Assembly (NCBI GenBank): GCA_918026815.1
Contig: CAKJVC010000186.1
Coordinates: forward strand, 1-64,000
Length of the DNA stretch: 64,000 nucleotides
Source of the DNA: Chalara sp. BL73
Taxonomy: Eukaryota > Ascomycota > Leotiomycetes > Helotiales
Direction: 5' to 3'
Below are positions 37,576 through 48,722 of the stretch, piece after piece. A model generated the notes under the pieces. It was not told the DNA's origin. It worked only from the letters and a program-made list of their open reading frames with translations, and ran no database searches. Every line of letters starts with the position of its first letter. Within the stretch, counting starts at the first letter, position 1. The translations under genes and the position numbers were made by a program.

Positions 37576-38069
37576 TGGTTACAGTTCCTGTCTTCTCTAT
37601 TTCTGAATAAGATAACGGAATATTTTGGGGTATCTGAGTGCGGGATTTAATATCCAAAGCCAAGGCACAAAATCTAAGAATGGGGGTTTCCCAACCTGTG
37701 AAGCAGTGACGTGAGTCAGAAATCATCATGTGACACAGTGACTTTCACATGTGACTAAAGATCATCGATAGATATATATGCCAAAGTCATTAACCACAGC
37801 CTATCACTTGAGTGTAAACAAGGGGCTTATACATTGAAGTTCTGTCTATTTCAAAAGGTGTAAATTAGGTAAACGAGCAGGGAAATCGTACGACTAATTT
37901 ATAGATCTAGGTCAGGAGCAGAGACGACACGTAATTAAGGAGGCTTGGGGGAGGCTCTGCGACGGTTGCGTAGCCAATTGTTGGTATAAGTACGAGTGGC
38001 AAACTCGAATGTTGGCCCACAATGGCTTTCGGCCTGAATATCAGGAAGGGATGTCCGGATTTCTACATC
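37576..38069. other. Intergenic downstream of dehydrogenase
   Basis: No supported gene. The segment contains the 3' region of the dehydrogenase gene and the decayed edge of the polyketide synthase relic. Confidence 0.4.
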
Positions 38070-38830
38070 CGGGCGTTAGCACTCAAGTCAAATGGGTCTC
38101 TGTGTGAACATGACGGAGCGTATATCTAGCTATATCGTGAGACCCGCACGTAAGCCCTATTGCCGCTTTAGTTGCCATAACGGGCATGCTAGTTCCTGGA
38201 TATAGGACGGTGCCATTGACAATATGTTGCCCCGTCCACAGCATTTCTGCCGTTCTCATGAAGTGCTGCCACCGAGCATCCCTGGATTCTAATCCCCTGA
38301 ATGGATACTTAGGAGCTCCGAAAGTGTATTTTCTATGAGGCGATGGTTCCAGCTGAGGCAGCTCTGGTGTCAGAATTTTTGAGAATGATCAAATGGGTAT
38401 TCGGGGATATTTGCCAGCAAAGACTTTGAAATTTTTGGGCTCGTTCAGATCTGCTCGTTGACAACCCTGAAGTTCAGTTCTGCGCCCATACAATGAAGCT
38501 CGCCTAAGGTATTGAGAATTGCTTCTATCGCAGATTTTTATCTTGTTAGAACAGGACTGTGTCCAATGAACTTCCCCCAAGGGCTAGATTGAAAAATCTC
38601 GTGTAGTGGGGTTTTGGAGTGTGTTACACGCGGCAATAACTCTGTGAGATGGCCGCATCACCACCGGAAAGACCTGGCTTCTGTCAATTGTATTGGCAAG
38701 AGTAGCGCGAGATTGAGTACACATGGCGGAGATAGCACAGCTAAACTGAAACAGGAACACCATGTTTCGAGCCCGGTATTCGGGTTCAATGAGATGATCT
38801 GCATCCATGTGCTCCCTACAACTATCGTTG
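38070..38830 (-). pseudogene. Relic of a reducing polyketide synthase (AT end to DH start)
   Basis: Read on the minus strand, blocks appear in the order expected for a highly reducing PKS. First is an acyltransferase-like stretch (EPEYRARNMVFLFQFS, about 38720-38790). Next is GELHCMGAELNFRVVNE. Then the AT-DH linker YPFDHSQKF-stop-HQS, where relatives have W in place of the stop (TGG to TGA by one G-to-A change). Last is the dehydratase N-terminus WQHFMRTAEMLWTGQHIVNG with TVLYPGTSMPVMA (about 38170-38260). Frame changes occur around 38395 and 38350. No ketosynthase, ketoreductase or carrier region is visible, so this is a small fragment of a formerly 7 kb gene. Confidence 0.65.
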
Positions 38831-40823
38831 TTATGTGGGCGATAGTCTTGGTATCTCCCCTATTGGGCGGCCTGATCGGGATCCAACTATTGATGCATAT
38901 TTGTCCGTGGTGTGACCCGTCTACCGAGAATTATATGTCAGTATCATACGAAGCTTGCATGCAAAGAATTTCTGCTCGTCCAATCGGACCTTTAGCCGAT
39001 CCATGGGATGGTCTTCGCCGGATATTTTGGCGTTGCTAGGACTATTTATACAAGCAATCAACACACCAAAGCTGAAAGTTCTCGGCCTGTAGTAGTGATA
39101 GTATCTATCTTAGTAGCTTCCGACAATCCACCAACATTATGGCACCTGAAGTTTAGAAAGCCCTGGACGTCGCTAGTTTTGCAGAACAAAACCCTCTGAA
39201 GCAAGCTGGTTATTATCCCGATTCATGGGACAGATGGCACGTAGTGTATGTCGCTGTAGTCTTACCTGAGGTGTGTCTAACCACGGCGGAAGGGCAAATG
39301 TTAATTCTGTACAGCGAGTTCACAAGTGCCACTTACAAGGCAGTACAAAGAGTCTAATAAAACTCTGCACTTTCAGCACTTGATCGTATCATTAACCTTT
39401 TCATTAAATAGATCCATATATGTTATTTGGCCACTTGCCCACAACAGACCAAAGACTGCCTAGGCGATCCGTGTATATTCCCCATGGCAAACCATTGAGC
39501 ACCCTGCCCACCGCACACCAAGCTGAAATGGGGAGTAGTCTTATAGAAGGTGGTATACGGGAAGTTGAAAACTTCAAAGCCTTCTGTAGATTTTACTAGC
39601 GCAAATGCTCCATATTTGAAGTGACTTCATTAACTGCCCAGGCTGGGCGAGATTCGCAAGGAATTAACTTTCATGTCCCCTGCTAGAGCCTCGGCGGATT
39701 AGTCGTCTTGGTATGTTTTGACAATTCGGCTAATCCCGTCCTTGTCTTTAGCAACCAAAAAAACCGCCTGGTGGACTGATGTTCTAGTGATAATACCCTC
39801 TCTCTATTGAAGATGACCCGTCCCGACAGGGAACAAATGGTGGAGAAGGCACTGTACAGTACTTTCTATTCAAAAAATCACAAACGCTGGTAGTTTTACG
39901 CCTCACTGGGAAAAATGTGTGAATTGGATCCTCCGTACCCGAAAGAGTTGATGGAGGTTCTGTGTAAGCCTAAGTAGGCTAAGGATGGCTTTCTTCTAAA
40001 AGCTAGATGGAGAGTGTTAGTAGACAGCTCTTCTATCATTCTTTTAGCCTTTGTTTACTTCGGGCTCACCATCTACCAGCAATGTGAAACCGACTGTAGG
40101 AAGTGAGGTTAAATATTAAATTCAGTTTCAGAAACTCTGTCAAATCTTCGAGTTGACTTTTTCAAAGTTGAAGCTAAGGGGAATTACCATTACCTCCAAA
40201 ACGAGAACGGCTTTGATGACACTGGCGAAGCCTACTTGCACCTCTGAGATAGCCAATGTTGGACTTGAGCGCACCTTATCCTCTATTTAGAAACTTGCGG
40301 GACACAACAAGACGACAGGAATTCTTAAACATGAAGGGGATCCTTCGTAGAGTAGTAGTTCTGAATAAACGATCTAGTGCCTGGGCCTCGCGAGTCTCCA
40401 GCTGGTGCACCGGTTTCGTGAGGTTTCGTGTGCCTCGAAATATCGGGTGTGGGCCATCGATAATCCTGCTTTGCGGTATTTCTCACAGATCAATTTCTCC
40501 TGTGCCTTGCGGCTAGTCTGCGTCATTTCCGGTGCTCGACCGTCCCCTGGTTCTCGATAAGTATAAATGCAGTAAACCGTTCAAGTTGTCAGAAGTAATG
40601 TTGTCGCTTAGCCCCTGAACCTAAGCGAGGTGGCGAGAAGAAAATATCTGTAGAGTTTCAAGCTGCTTAGCTTATGATGGGGGTGGAATAGGGCTATATA
40701 AGAAGCGGAAGGCCTACTGGAAAAGGGTAGAGATTAGTTTGTCTTAAATTATACTTAACACTGAGTCACGTTACCTTTTGTAGCATCTCACCCCAGACCA
40801 CCTAACCTTCTGGCAGAAATGTT
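38831..40823. other. Decayed region between PKS and reductase relics
   Basis: Two kilobases without a supported gene. Plus and minus frames are short and broken. I looked for ketosynthase-type motifs of the missing PKS half and did not see them. Confidence 0.4.
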
Positions 40824-41570
40824 ATGCCTTCTCTAAACTCTATCGTTGTCCACGGTCATAATATAGGCAAAATCGTTCCTGGTGCACCTATTCCAAGCCT
40901 GTATCTTGGCTACATCAAAGGTTGAAACGGTGGCTGCGACCATAAAGCCCATGGATTGGAAGCAATTGGCGTGGCTCGGGTTCCCGGCTGCCTGTTTGGG
41001 TGCGGCAATGCCTGCACAGTCGAGGATATCCGCCCAGAAGTTACTAGGAGCTTACAAATTAGCGACAAGATCGCTGGCTTTGCGCATAGATCCAAGTTCG
41101 GTTCTAGTCATAATAGCTCTGACAAAGTTTAACTAGCGATACCTGTAGCTAACACCAATAATTATGTATATGGCACATTTGCTGAGTACATCGTGGCTAA
41201 AGTTGGCTTGTGTATTTAGGTGTCCAATGCTCTGTCTATAGAATGATTCGCGACGCTAGGTATTAGCATTACGGCGATTGGCTAAGGGCTATACCAATCC
41301 CTCGGCCTCCCCTTGCTAACAGCGCCGACCATGAAGCCATTCTCCGTTCTCACTTAGGGAGATAGCACTGCGACCAGCTCACTCGCTATCTAGTTTACTA
41401 AGCTCTCCGGTCTCGGGTAATCACCATGTGTTCACTAGCGCATGACGCTGTATTCGACTATAATTCAATAACAGTCGGTATTGATATCCGCATCACTACT
41501 AAGAACCACCTGGCCTACGCCAAGGTCATACGGGCTCAGCATCCATCGCCATCCAGGTATCAGAGCTCAG
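40824..41570 (+). pseudogene. Relic of an enoyl-reductase / zinc-type alcohol dehydrogenase-like gene
   Basis: Several plus-frame blocks line up with the MDR family that includes trans-acting enoyl reductases of fungal PKSs. In order they are: a start MPSLNSIVVHG; KIVPGAPIPSL; ETVAATIKPMDWKQLAWLG; then one frame over PGCLFGCGNACTVEDI and DKIAGFAHRSKF; then YGTFAEYIVAKVG (about 41166); then GLYQSLGLPLA; and last HDAVFDYNSITVGIDI (about 41450). Stops and frame changes separate the blocks. Together with the PKS relic it points to a lost polyketide cluster. Confidence 0.7.
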
Positions 41571-41893
41571 GGCGGTATGAAGGCAGAACCTCGTGTTATA
41601 AATCATTCAAAAAGTTAAAATACAGCCTCCTACGAGCCATTCTAAAAGTATCACCTCCTATCTAGAAAAAAATGTACAGTAAAATATTCTTGCTCTCTAG
41701 CCCAAAGTCTCTCAAATTTTCTATGACCTAGTCGATATTAGTCGTACAAGGCATAGAAGTGATTTGGAGATCGGGTGCTTGATTTGTTCAAATTGCGATA
41801 CTAGATTATTAATAAAAGTGGTGAAGATATGAAATGAATATAAGGCGGGTGAGCATCTGATAAGAATTTAATTTATAATAATGCAAATCTTGG
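41571..41893. other. Intergenic, 3' side of the small secreted protein gene
   Basis: AT-rich 323 bp with no gene seen. Confidence 0.4.
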
Positions 41894-42076
41894 CTATGTG
41901 TGTTCAATCATGTCCTGGAGCTTTGCAATAAGCACAGGAGTGAGAGCCTTGCCGAGCTCTCTGGTGATACCCTCCGCAGCAGGAGCAGGTGTGGTAGCGG
42001 TATTGACTGACATCATGGCGCCGAAGGTCGACCCGGCCATTATAGTGGTGAGCGTGAAGAAATAGAGGAACTTCAT
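41894..42076 (-). CDS. Small secreted protein, 60 aa
   Basis: A single exon gives 60 residues. The ATG at 42076 is chosen because it starts a clean signal peptide (MKFLYFFTLTTIMAG then STFGA); the open frame continues upstream to an earlier ATG, but that part is not signal-like. The mature part is short, has no cysteine, and is rich in Ala, Thr and Pro before a helical end (LGKALTPVLIAKLQDMIEH). Third codon positions are rich in C and G, unlike the AT-rich decayed DNA around it, which supports a real coding sequence. No family is recognised. It could be an effector-like or surface peptide, or chance. Confidence 0.55.
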   Translation of the reverse strand: MKFLYFFTLTTIMAGSTFGAMMSVNTATTPAPAAEGITRELGKALTPVLIAKLQDMIEHT

Positions 42077-43608
42077 GTTGACGATGTTGATGGAGAAGAC
42101 TGGTAGGTTTCGGGTGTGTGAGGGGAATACGCTTGAGATGATGACTGAAGTGCTGACGAGTGTATTGTAGATGATGCTAGCAGGCGGTGAGCTAATAGTT
42201 TTCAAAGTACTGTGCAATTTGTGTCTTTTATGCCTATGGTCCCCCACGTGCAGGATACGTTGTCCTGAGAACACCAGGATTTTGCGGGCAGAGGCACAGA
42301 GAAGATTGCTTCTAGAGAAGCGCTCAGAGGACCATTGCTTGTATAATCTTTATTTAGGACATAGCGGGCGGTGTGGATCCTTTGTTGGCATAGGGGCAAG
42401 GAATATCAGACTGGAAGGGAGTAATCATGCCTCTACGGGTAACAGCGGACCATCTTCAAAGTCTATAAAGAAACCGTTTCTGCCGTGGAACCCCATGTCA
42501 TCAGGGGGATCCTACTGGTAAAATTAGCACAAATTGAAGATCCGATTGAGACTAGTGATCTGGCAGGCAGACTGCAAGACTAGGAAGAAGCCCAAACTTA
42601 CCCGGATTAAAGGCGTCAGGAGGGGGCCTAGCTTCCCAGAGCCATGCTGGCCTGAAAACAGAATTGCATGTCTCCGTCTGGGCAAGGAATTGGGCATGGT
42701 TATCACATTGTAGACTTTCTTTTGCGTTTCTTGGTTTTGCTGGGCTTAGGACTGGCTCTGATTTTTCATTTAGTCCATGAGAAGTATTACTCATTGCATA
42801 GTGATGACAGTGCCAAGTGGTGGCGAGACAAGAAAAAGCAGATAGGCTTGTGACTTTAGAAGGTCACTGTTGCGCTCTGACACACGGCGTTCCTGCTTCC
42901 TCCTTCATGTTCCCCAACAGCTTCGGCAAGTCTGCATTTGTCGCATCCAACTAATCAGCCGCAGTAGACATTGCCAATATTAATATTATTCGCCCTCTTA
43001 TCAGATCGCCCACGCGTAACTAATCTTATTGGCTTGTCTTATTTACTCTGCTTTATTTTATAACAGGTCTGGCCTAATCTAGATGTCGGTGTTACACAAC
43101 GCAGGGCTAAGCGCCGCCCGCTGAAACCGTTCGCTTTGATTGGTGTGAAGGTGGCCACACCCATCAAACAGCTCCCGACTTTCCACGAAAACAGCGTTCG
43201 TTGTGTAGGTTGTGTTGGTTGGAATACATACTGTCACCGATTAGCAAAGGAGATCATCCTCTGGAATCCTGCACTAGCTGAATATGCCACCCGCGGACGT
43301 ACAGTACTGTAGCTGCCCACAACGGACGCCTAGAAATGGTAGCCTGAAATGGTGGCCTGGAATTGCCACCAAACAGCCGCCTTCATCGAAATCTCTACAG
43401 CCACTTAATTCATATTACCTGCCCACTAAACAACGTTCCAATGGTGCTAGGTCTTAATATTAACTTATTCTTCTGATCATTGATGTACTTATTCAATATC
43501 CTCCAGATCAATTCTCCGGCAATATCTAGCATTTCCTCAACCCGCTTCAATCTCAAAGTCAATCCAGGACACTGTCTACCGTCCTTCCTCTAGCAATAAA
43601 CAGAAGAT
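42077..43608. other. Intergenic, no supported gene
   Basis: A 61-codon plus frame (42668-42853) encodes one hydrophobic stretch, but nothing else supports it. No recognisable relic was seen. Confidence 0.4.
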
Positions 43609-44589
43609 ATGTCAGCACTTAACACTCTCAGCCGATATGGCTGTGAGAAATTCAGGCAAGAAGCTGAAGAAGGATTCAACGCTGAAGTCAATAACGCCTC
43701 TAGTGAGGCAGACAAGCTTGAACTATTGATTTCCATACGAAGCTTCAGCTTCCTCTTCATCAAACCTGCCCCGCGTAGATTACCACCAGCTGAATCAGAA
43801 GCCGTTCAAAAAGGTCTTCGCGTCCTCTGGTACATGTTCATTCAGACTGCCAAGGTGCTTGACAAAGACAGTCCTGTTCATGACAAACTTGTCTTGTTGC
43901 TACTATTCACGAAGGAACTCGATTTAGTTCATCGAAACCTCCACCCCACCGAAGTGGCGGCCACGACATGGGAGTCCTATGGCTTTTTTGATAGCTTGCA
44001 AGCGTCATGGCAACATGCTTTGACGGTTGGTACCGTTTCACAGCAACGCAATCTTGCGGCTTTTTCATCCAAAGCCCTGGCAACTGGCATTTGGTCAGAA
44101 TCACTTGCCCTAGTGACACTTTGGTACTTGCGTGAAGCCCTCGAGACGGAAGATGAAACGAAGACTATCGCTCTTCTGCCCGCAACTGTTGTGTGGTTCG
44201 AGAATGCTAATCTTTTCCTTCTTAATTTCTCACTTGCGAATAAGCCATCTCAGAGGCAATCTAATGGTTACTTCCTGAGCGCTGGAGCGCTGGCACATAA
44301 ACCAGGCATCGAATCTTGCGGATTTAGTATAAACCGATGGCTTTTCTGGAGAAAGCGTCTTCAGGAGCTCAGTCACCACACGGATCCAGCAGTTGCGAAA
44401 GAGGCGAAAAGGGGCTTCATGGTAGTAATCAGCAGTGGGCGCGAGTTGGAATATGATATCCCAAGCGAGGCAAAATTCCATGAGCTCTTTCAGAAAACTA
44501 TGTGGGAGGCACTCGTTAAGAGCGGAAGGGAGAGTTTGGATGGCGATGAGATTGATATAGATGTGGACTGGGTCAATGGAGAGCTTTAG
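43609..44589 (+). CDS. Hypothetical fungal protein, DUF3632-like
   Basis: An uninterrupted 326-aa frame with a good start and no introns. It is largely alpha-helical and soluble, with no signal peptide or membrane segment. The layout (VHDKLVLLLLFTKELD, a Trp-containing middle such as VAATTWESYGFFDSLQASW, and an acidic C-terminus ending DGDEIDIDVDWVNGEL) resembles fungal DUF3632 proteins of unknown function. The assignment is from memory of family style and is not certain. It lies between decayed regions yet shows no stop or frameshift, so it is probably under selection. Confidence 0.7.
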   Translation: MSALNTLSRYGCEKFRQEAEEGFNAEVNNASSEADKLELLISIRSFSFLFIKPAPRRLPPAESEAVQKGLRVLWYMFIQTAKVLDKDSPVHDKLVLLLLFTKELDLVHRNLHPTEVAATTWESYGFFDSLQASWQHALTVGTVSQQRNLAAFSSKALATGIWSESLALVTLWYLREALETEDETKTIALLPATVVWFENANLFLLNFSLANKPSQRQSNGYFLSAGALAHKPGIESCGFSINRWLFWRKRLQELSHHTDPAVAKEAKRGFMVVISSGRELEYDIPSEAKFHELFQKTMWEALVKSGRESLDGDEIDIDVDWVNGEL

Positions 44590-45729
44590 CCACCCTACAT
44601 TGTGATTCGATGCCGAGACTCAGAGACGTGTGGTCAAGCTGATGGAGGTCGGCTTTCTTTTTGGTTTGATCATTATTTGACTGCAAAACCAATCCAAACA
44701 CATTTATTTCTACATGGCTTCTTGAATCCATATCTGCCTTGCACATAGATCTGAAAAGCTAGCGCATCGACTACCCATTTCGTGCCAAGTACAGGAGATG
44801 CACGACCAATGCACAGGCCATATTTGCTGAAATCATCGTTTGCTTCTCCATTCATGGCTTGAATATACAAGCACGGAGGAAAACGCAGAAGTGGCTGCTT
44901 GACCTAGCGACGTGCCCTAGGCTGAAGATAAGTTTTGGTCAGATATTCAAAGGATTTTATTGGTTAGCACGTCTCCGAATTTAATAATACCGCAAATATG
45001 GCAAGATTGTTGGTCCCAGGACTCGGCTCTGCGGCTACAGTCATAGCTGGGCACTCGAGATTGGTCGCTCTGCGTAGGATTCGTTGTAGCCATATTTTTC
45101 TTAGCATTCGTACTGAGATTTTTGGTATATAAAGTTCATAACTCAACAAACGAACATGCTTCCTTAAAAATTAGCGGTACAACCCAAGGAGAGGATGAGC
45201 GGATGGTGGCTGGCTAAGCTGGCCATGTCTGAGGCGTAACACAAAATCCGAACCCCAATCTTACTGCAGGTACTGAAGATGCTTGCACAAGCACCTCTTT
45301 TTCTTTCCTATAAATAATGTAGAGATTGAGAACAGATTACTCTATTGAAATGGCTCATTTTGGAGTCACCCAACCACCATCCCCCTTTCAAAACCAGAAA
45401 GATCTAGAGAAACGCGATATAAGGTCAGCAAAATACAATCAGATATATAAACACTTTCCAAAGTTGGGTTTACATGCCTACCATGCTTTAGGGAACGCGT
45501 TTTGTCTTTGCTTTCCACGCCGGACATGTCGTGCATTTGGGGATAGCGACAGGGGACCGTGGATAGCACAGCTGCTTATAGTGCCGAAAGAACCACAAGC
45601 ATCCTGGCCATCCAGTATTTGGTTACTAGGGCAAGACGTACATCTGATAAAATGCAGAAAAGCGCCATTCGGGGGTGCAAGGCTCTAACTCCAGCGCGCT
45701 CCCGTCTTCCTCCTTCACGGCCTTTAATC
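44590..45729. other. Intergenic, no supported gene
   Basis: An open frame at 45326-45688 (plus, 120 codons) has no recognisable domain and lies antisense to nothing known. No relic was identified. Confidence 0.4.
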
Positions 45730-47121
45730 TTATATTTTTATGCTCCTTTTCACGAATTTTTGTAAAACTTTCTTATCTGCTTCAGAGAGACTCTTAACCA
45801 CATCAACGTCCGTTATTAAAGCAACCATTGCAGAGTTAATAACCATCTTCATCTTAAATGTATGATGTGCTATTGCTGTCAAAATAGCCGTAATAGTCAC
45901 GGGCAAGTTTCTAAGTGCCTAGCGACCCACACGCAATCTCGACACAGAAGCCTGAAGCATACGTACCGCCTTCTTCACAGGCGGCTTCTCGCTAAATAAA
46001 CCACTGAGAGAATCCCATGATGCCATATACGAGTATCGGATCAGCTTCTCGGTGTAGTTCGCGAGATTGTTTCTAGTTGCTAATCCGGAGGAGTTCATCT
46101 GCGATACCAATGGCATTACGTCGGGCATCGCCGAAAGCGCTTCTGTGACGAAGGGGGCTGATTCGATGGGTAGTTCCGATGCTGTGATTTCTATTACCCG
46201 ATTGGATACACAGACGCTCTTCGGACTCTTGACGATGCCGGCAGTGAAATTCATGGTTCCAACGAGCATACAGTTCACTGTATCTAGGCCGAGTAGGCGC
46301 CAAGGGTACACGTAGTCCTGAAGCCCTGTAATTGCAGCACTATCACCAAGTGTGCTCAATTTAATAGGACTGCAATTGGGAGAGTCGCGACGGGAGAGGA
46401 ACATCACAAAAGTTTTCACACCCGAAAATAAGGTCGGCTTCGGCAACCGTGCATCGCCGTATTTGTCGCCCAATAGTGGGAAGTACGAATCATTCCATCT
46501 TGACGCGTCGAAAAGGATTGCATTTCCACCATTGTAAACGAAGAGTGGCCTGAATTTTGTGTTTTGGAATAATCTGACTCACTGGCCGGTGTCACTGATC
46601 ACATCGAGAACTTCCTTCCAGATAATCTTAGAGTAAGATAAGTCCTGGATTTTGATGCAAGGCATAATTGCATTTTCGGCGATGGAATTCCGCGTAACAG
46701 GATATTCGGGCATCACCTTGCGACACCGACCAGTATCAGGTTAGTCAATATTCGACCACGCGAGGCCAACGAGGCCTCCTGTGTTTGTTGTAGGTCGGCG
46801 GCCGGGAATGGCATTCGGGAACGCGATTGGTTGCATGTACGAGTACTACGATGATGTGCTGGGTTGAGGAGGATAGATTGAAGTAGTGAATCCACTATCT
46901 ATCAAAGTGTATGTGCTGCACTAGTTGACAGCGCTAGTCAGCAATGGCCCGAGCACTGAGCTGGGTATTAAGAGCCAGAAGACTGCGATAGTGAAAGCTT
47001 GAGCGGAAGAGAGTCCCTCGCCATTACCTGCAGCTCGCTCATATGTCCCACAGCACTCATTCGGGAACCACCAGCCGAATAGGACCAAGAACGATGCTGA
47101 CGTGATTGCGGCGGTGGGCAT
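45730..47121 (-). pseudogene. Integral-membrane protein gene inactivated by five nonsense codons
   Basis: From the ATG at 47121 to a TAA at 45730-45732 one frame runs for exactly 464 codons without any indel. It is interrupted at 46921-46923 (TAG), 46846-46848 (TAG), 46741-46743 (TAA), 46579-46581 (TGA) and 45919-45921 (TAG). Each is one C-to-T or G-to-A step from a sense codon (CAG, CAA, CGA or TGG). Translation across the stops is coherent: hydrophobic start (ITSASFLVLFGWWFPNE, FTIAVFWLLIPSSVLGPLL), an extracytoplasmic-like middle (DYVYPWRLLGLDTVNCMLV) and a final hydrophobic segment (LPVTITAILTAIAHH). It resembles fungus-specific membrane proteins of unknown function. The pattern is that of RIP-type decay without deletions. 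Confidence 0.75.
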
Positions 47122-47658
47122 GGCGGACGAATGTGGTCTAGGCTGAAAATGTCTCTAGACAGATATTAGTGTGTTGTAGAGTCTTAGCGATGAGAATGAA
47201 TGGAGATGGGTAATGAAATTAATTCTGTGGCATTTGCCCAAGGTAAGGTGAATGAGGAGGGCTCTGGGATTAATATAAGTGCACTGAAAATTATTGGCAG
47301 AGCAAAGAGTTATAATAGTGTATAGACATATTTAATCAATTTTCTTCGACAAGGAATCTGGATTGTACAAGATGGAGATTCTCGTCTCCACCCAGTATGA
47401 ATTAAAAGCTCATATCGGCGTCATTGCTGTAATATCTGATATGTCCAATGCCCACATAATACAACTCTCGCTAAAAGCCACTGTAGACTTGATGCCAAGT
47501 CCAATTATAACCCTGGATATTATTCTCCGTCGACTCGAAATTCTCGACCAGCGACTAGCATATACTAAGCAGGAATATAATTATGCCAAATAGTCAAGCT
47601 ACTTCAGTTTTCTGGACTATGTTAGCCAGGTATTCCACTTAGCAGTGTTGCTAATTTT
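47122..47658. other. Intergenic, no supported gene
   Basis: AT-rich. A 76-codon plus frame (47363-47593) is present with no recognisable content. Confidence 0.35.
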
Positions 47659-47930
47659 TCAGCCCCAACCCAACTGCTTGTAACGACGCAAGGAGTCACG
47701 GGCTAGAATAGATGGCAATGCTGGTAAGTTTGTGTGCTCTCCGTGTCGGTAAGTTATTCGTGGAATATTCTCCTGCTTCCGTGAGCCCCAGTAGTTCAAA
47801 TGAATCGTTGTACCCGCCACGATGCCTGCTTCGTGATAGATCTGGCGGCGAATGTTAGCAGGCAACTGGAGGAAATAGCATTTGGCGTCAGGCGAGGACT
47901 TCTTTTTTGATACGGATGGAAAGAAAATAG
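47659..47930 (-). pseudogene. Fragment with F-box-like LPANIRRQIY motif
   Basis: The minus frame reads YFLQLPANIRRQIYHEAG followed by TIHLNYWG. LPxxIRxxIYxxAG..xxxxIxLN is the opening of a group of fungal F-box-like proteins of unknown function. The frame ends after about 90 codons and has a stop just upstream with no in-frame ATG in the longer reading, so only a piece is present. An upstream exon joined by an intron cannot be excluded. Confidence 0.35.
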
Positions 47931-48722
47931 TGGTTCTTTGTTTGGCTCATAATTTGGATTGTACAATAAGACGATGATGAAGAAAACAATGAGAGTGGAT
48001 GTCGTTGATGTCGGAATAAGCTGGAGAAGGGAAGCTCAGACCCACCAAAATGTTGACCTATGTTATAGTCACGTGAAGGTGCGGTTGCGGGGATAAGAAT
48101 CGCGGATTGTTCCTCATGTAACATTCAATTATTTGCGCTTGATAAATCATAATAAGCTTAGTGTTGGGTCTTGTACTTTATTTTTTGCTATAGCTGTGAG
48201 AAATAGGAAGGGTAGGGAGCTTTGCTCTGCTTCTAGGGGTTTTGTGGGGCTGTGCACTGTCATTAATTCTGGGTGAAATATCAATATTCAAACAGTTTGA
48301 AGCCTGAGGAGGCACACGCCCAACCCGCATTTCCTTTTTTCATGCCAACAAACTGACATCATATCCTTATCTAAATGATGCTACTCTGGATTACCTGTAG
48401 GGCATAAATATACTTCGTATCTGCTGTGAAGCGACAGGGGAGAGTTGCAAAGGCTTCACCATAGCGAGAGTGTTTCGAGGGCAATTAAATAGGTCTAGAT
48501 CGCTGATTTGCTGTCGACAGACTCGCTTACTCGGACCCGTTACTTATGGCAAAAATGCCGAAGACAACACATGGGACTCAATCCTTCTTGATTTCTCGCA
48601 CTCAAGACTCAATTCATTTGCTCGTGAATTGTTCGTGAATTAGAAATAGACACCGCTCTCTCTAACCACACCCACTCGTTGACCTATCTTCCAGGGCTCT
48701 CCAGGCCATCCACCCAGCAAAT
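47931..48722. other. Intergenic upstream of methyltransferase gene
   Basis: About 790 bp, no gene seen. It contains the promoter of the methyltransferase. Confidence 0.4.

Noticed and set aside
42668..42853. 61-codon plus-strand frame with one membrane-like segment
   Set aside because: No other support such as conservation clues, start context or codon bias.
46550..46582. Possible 33-nt intron in the membrane-protein pseudogene
   Set aside because: It has GT..AG ends but is too short for these introns and is a multiple of three. Reading straight through costs only one TGA, in line with the other four nonsense codons.
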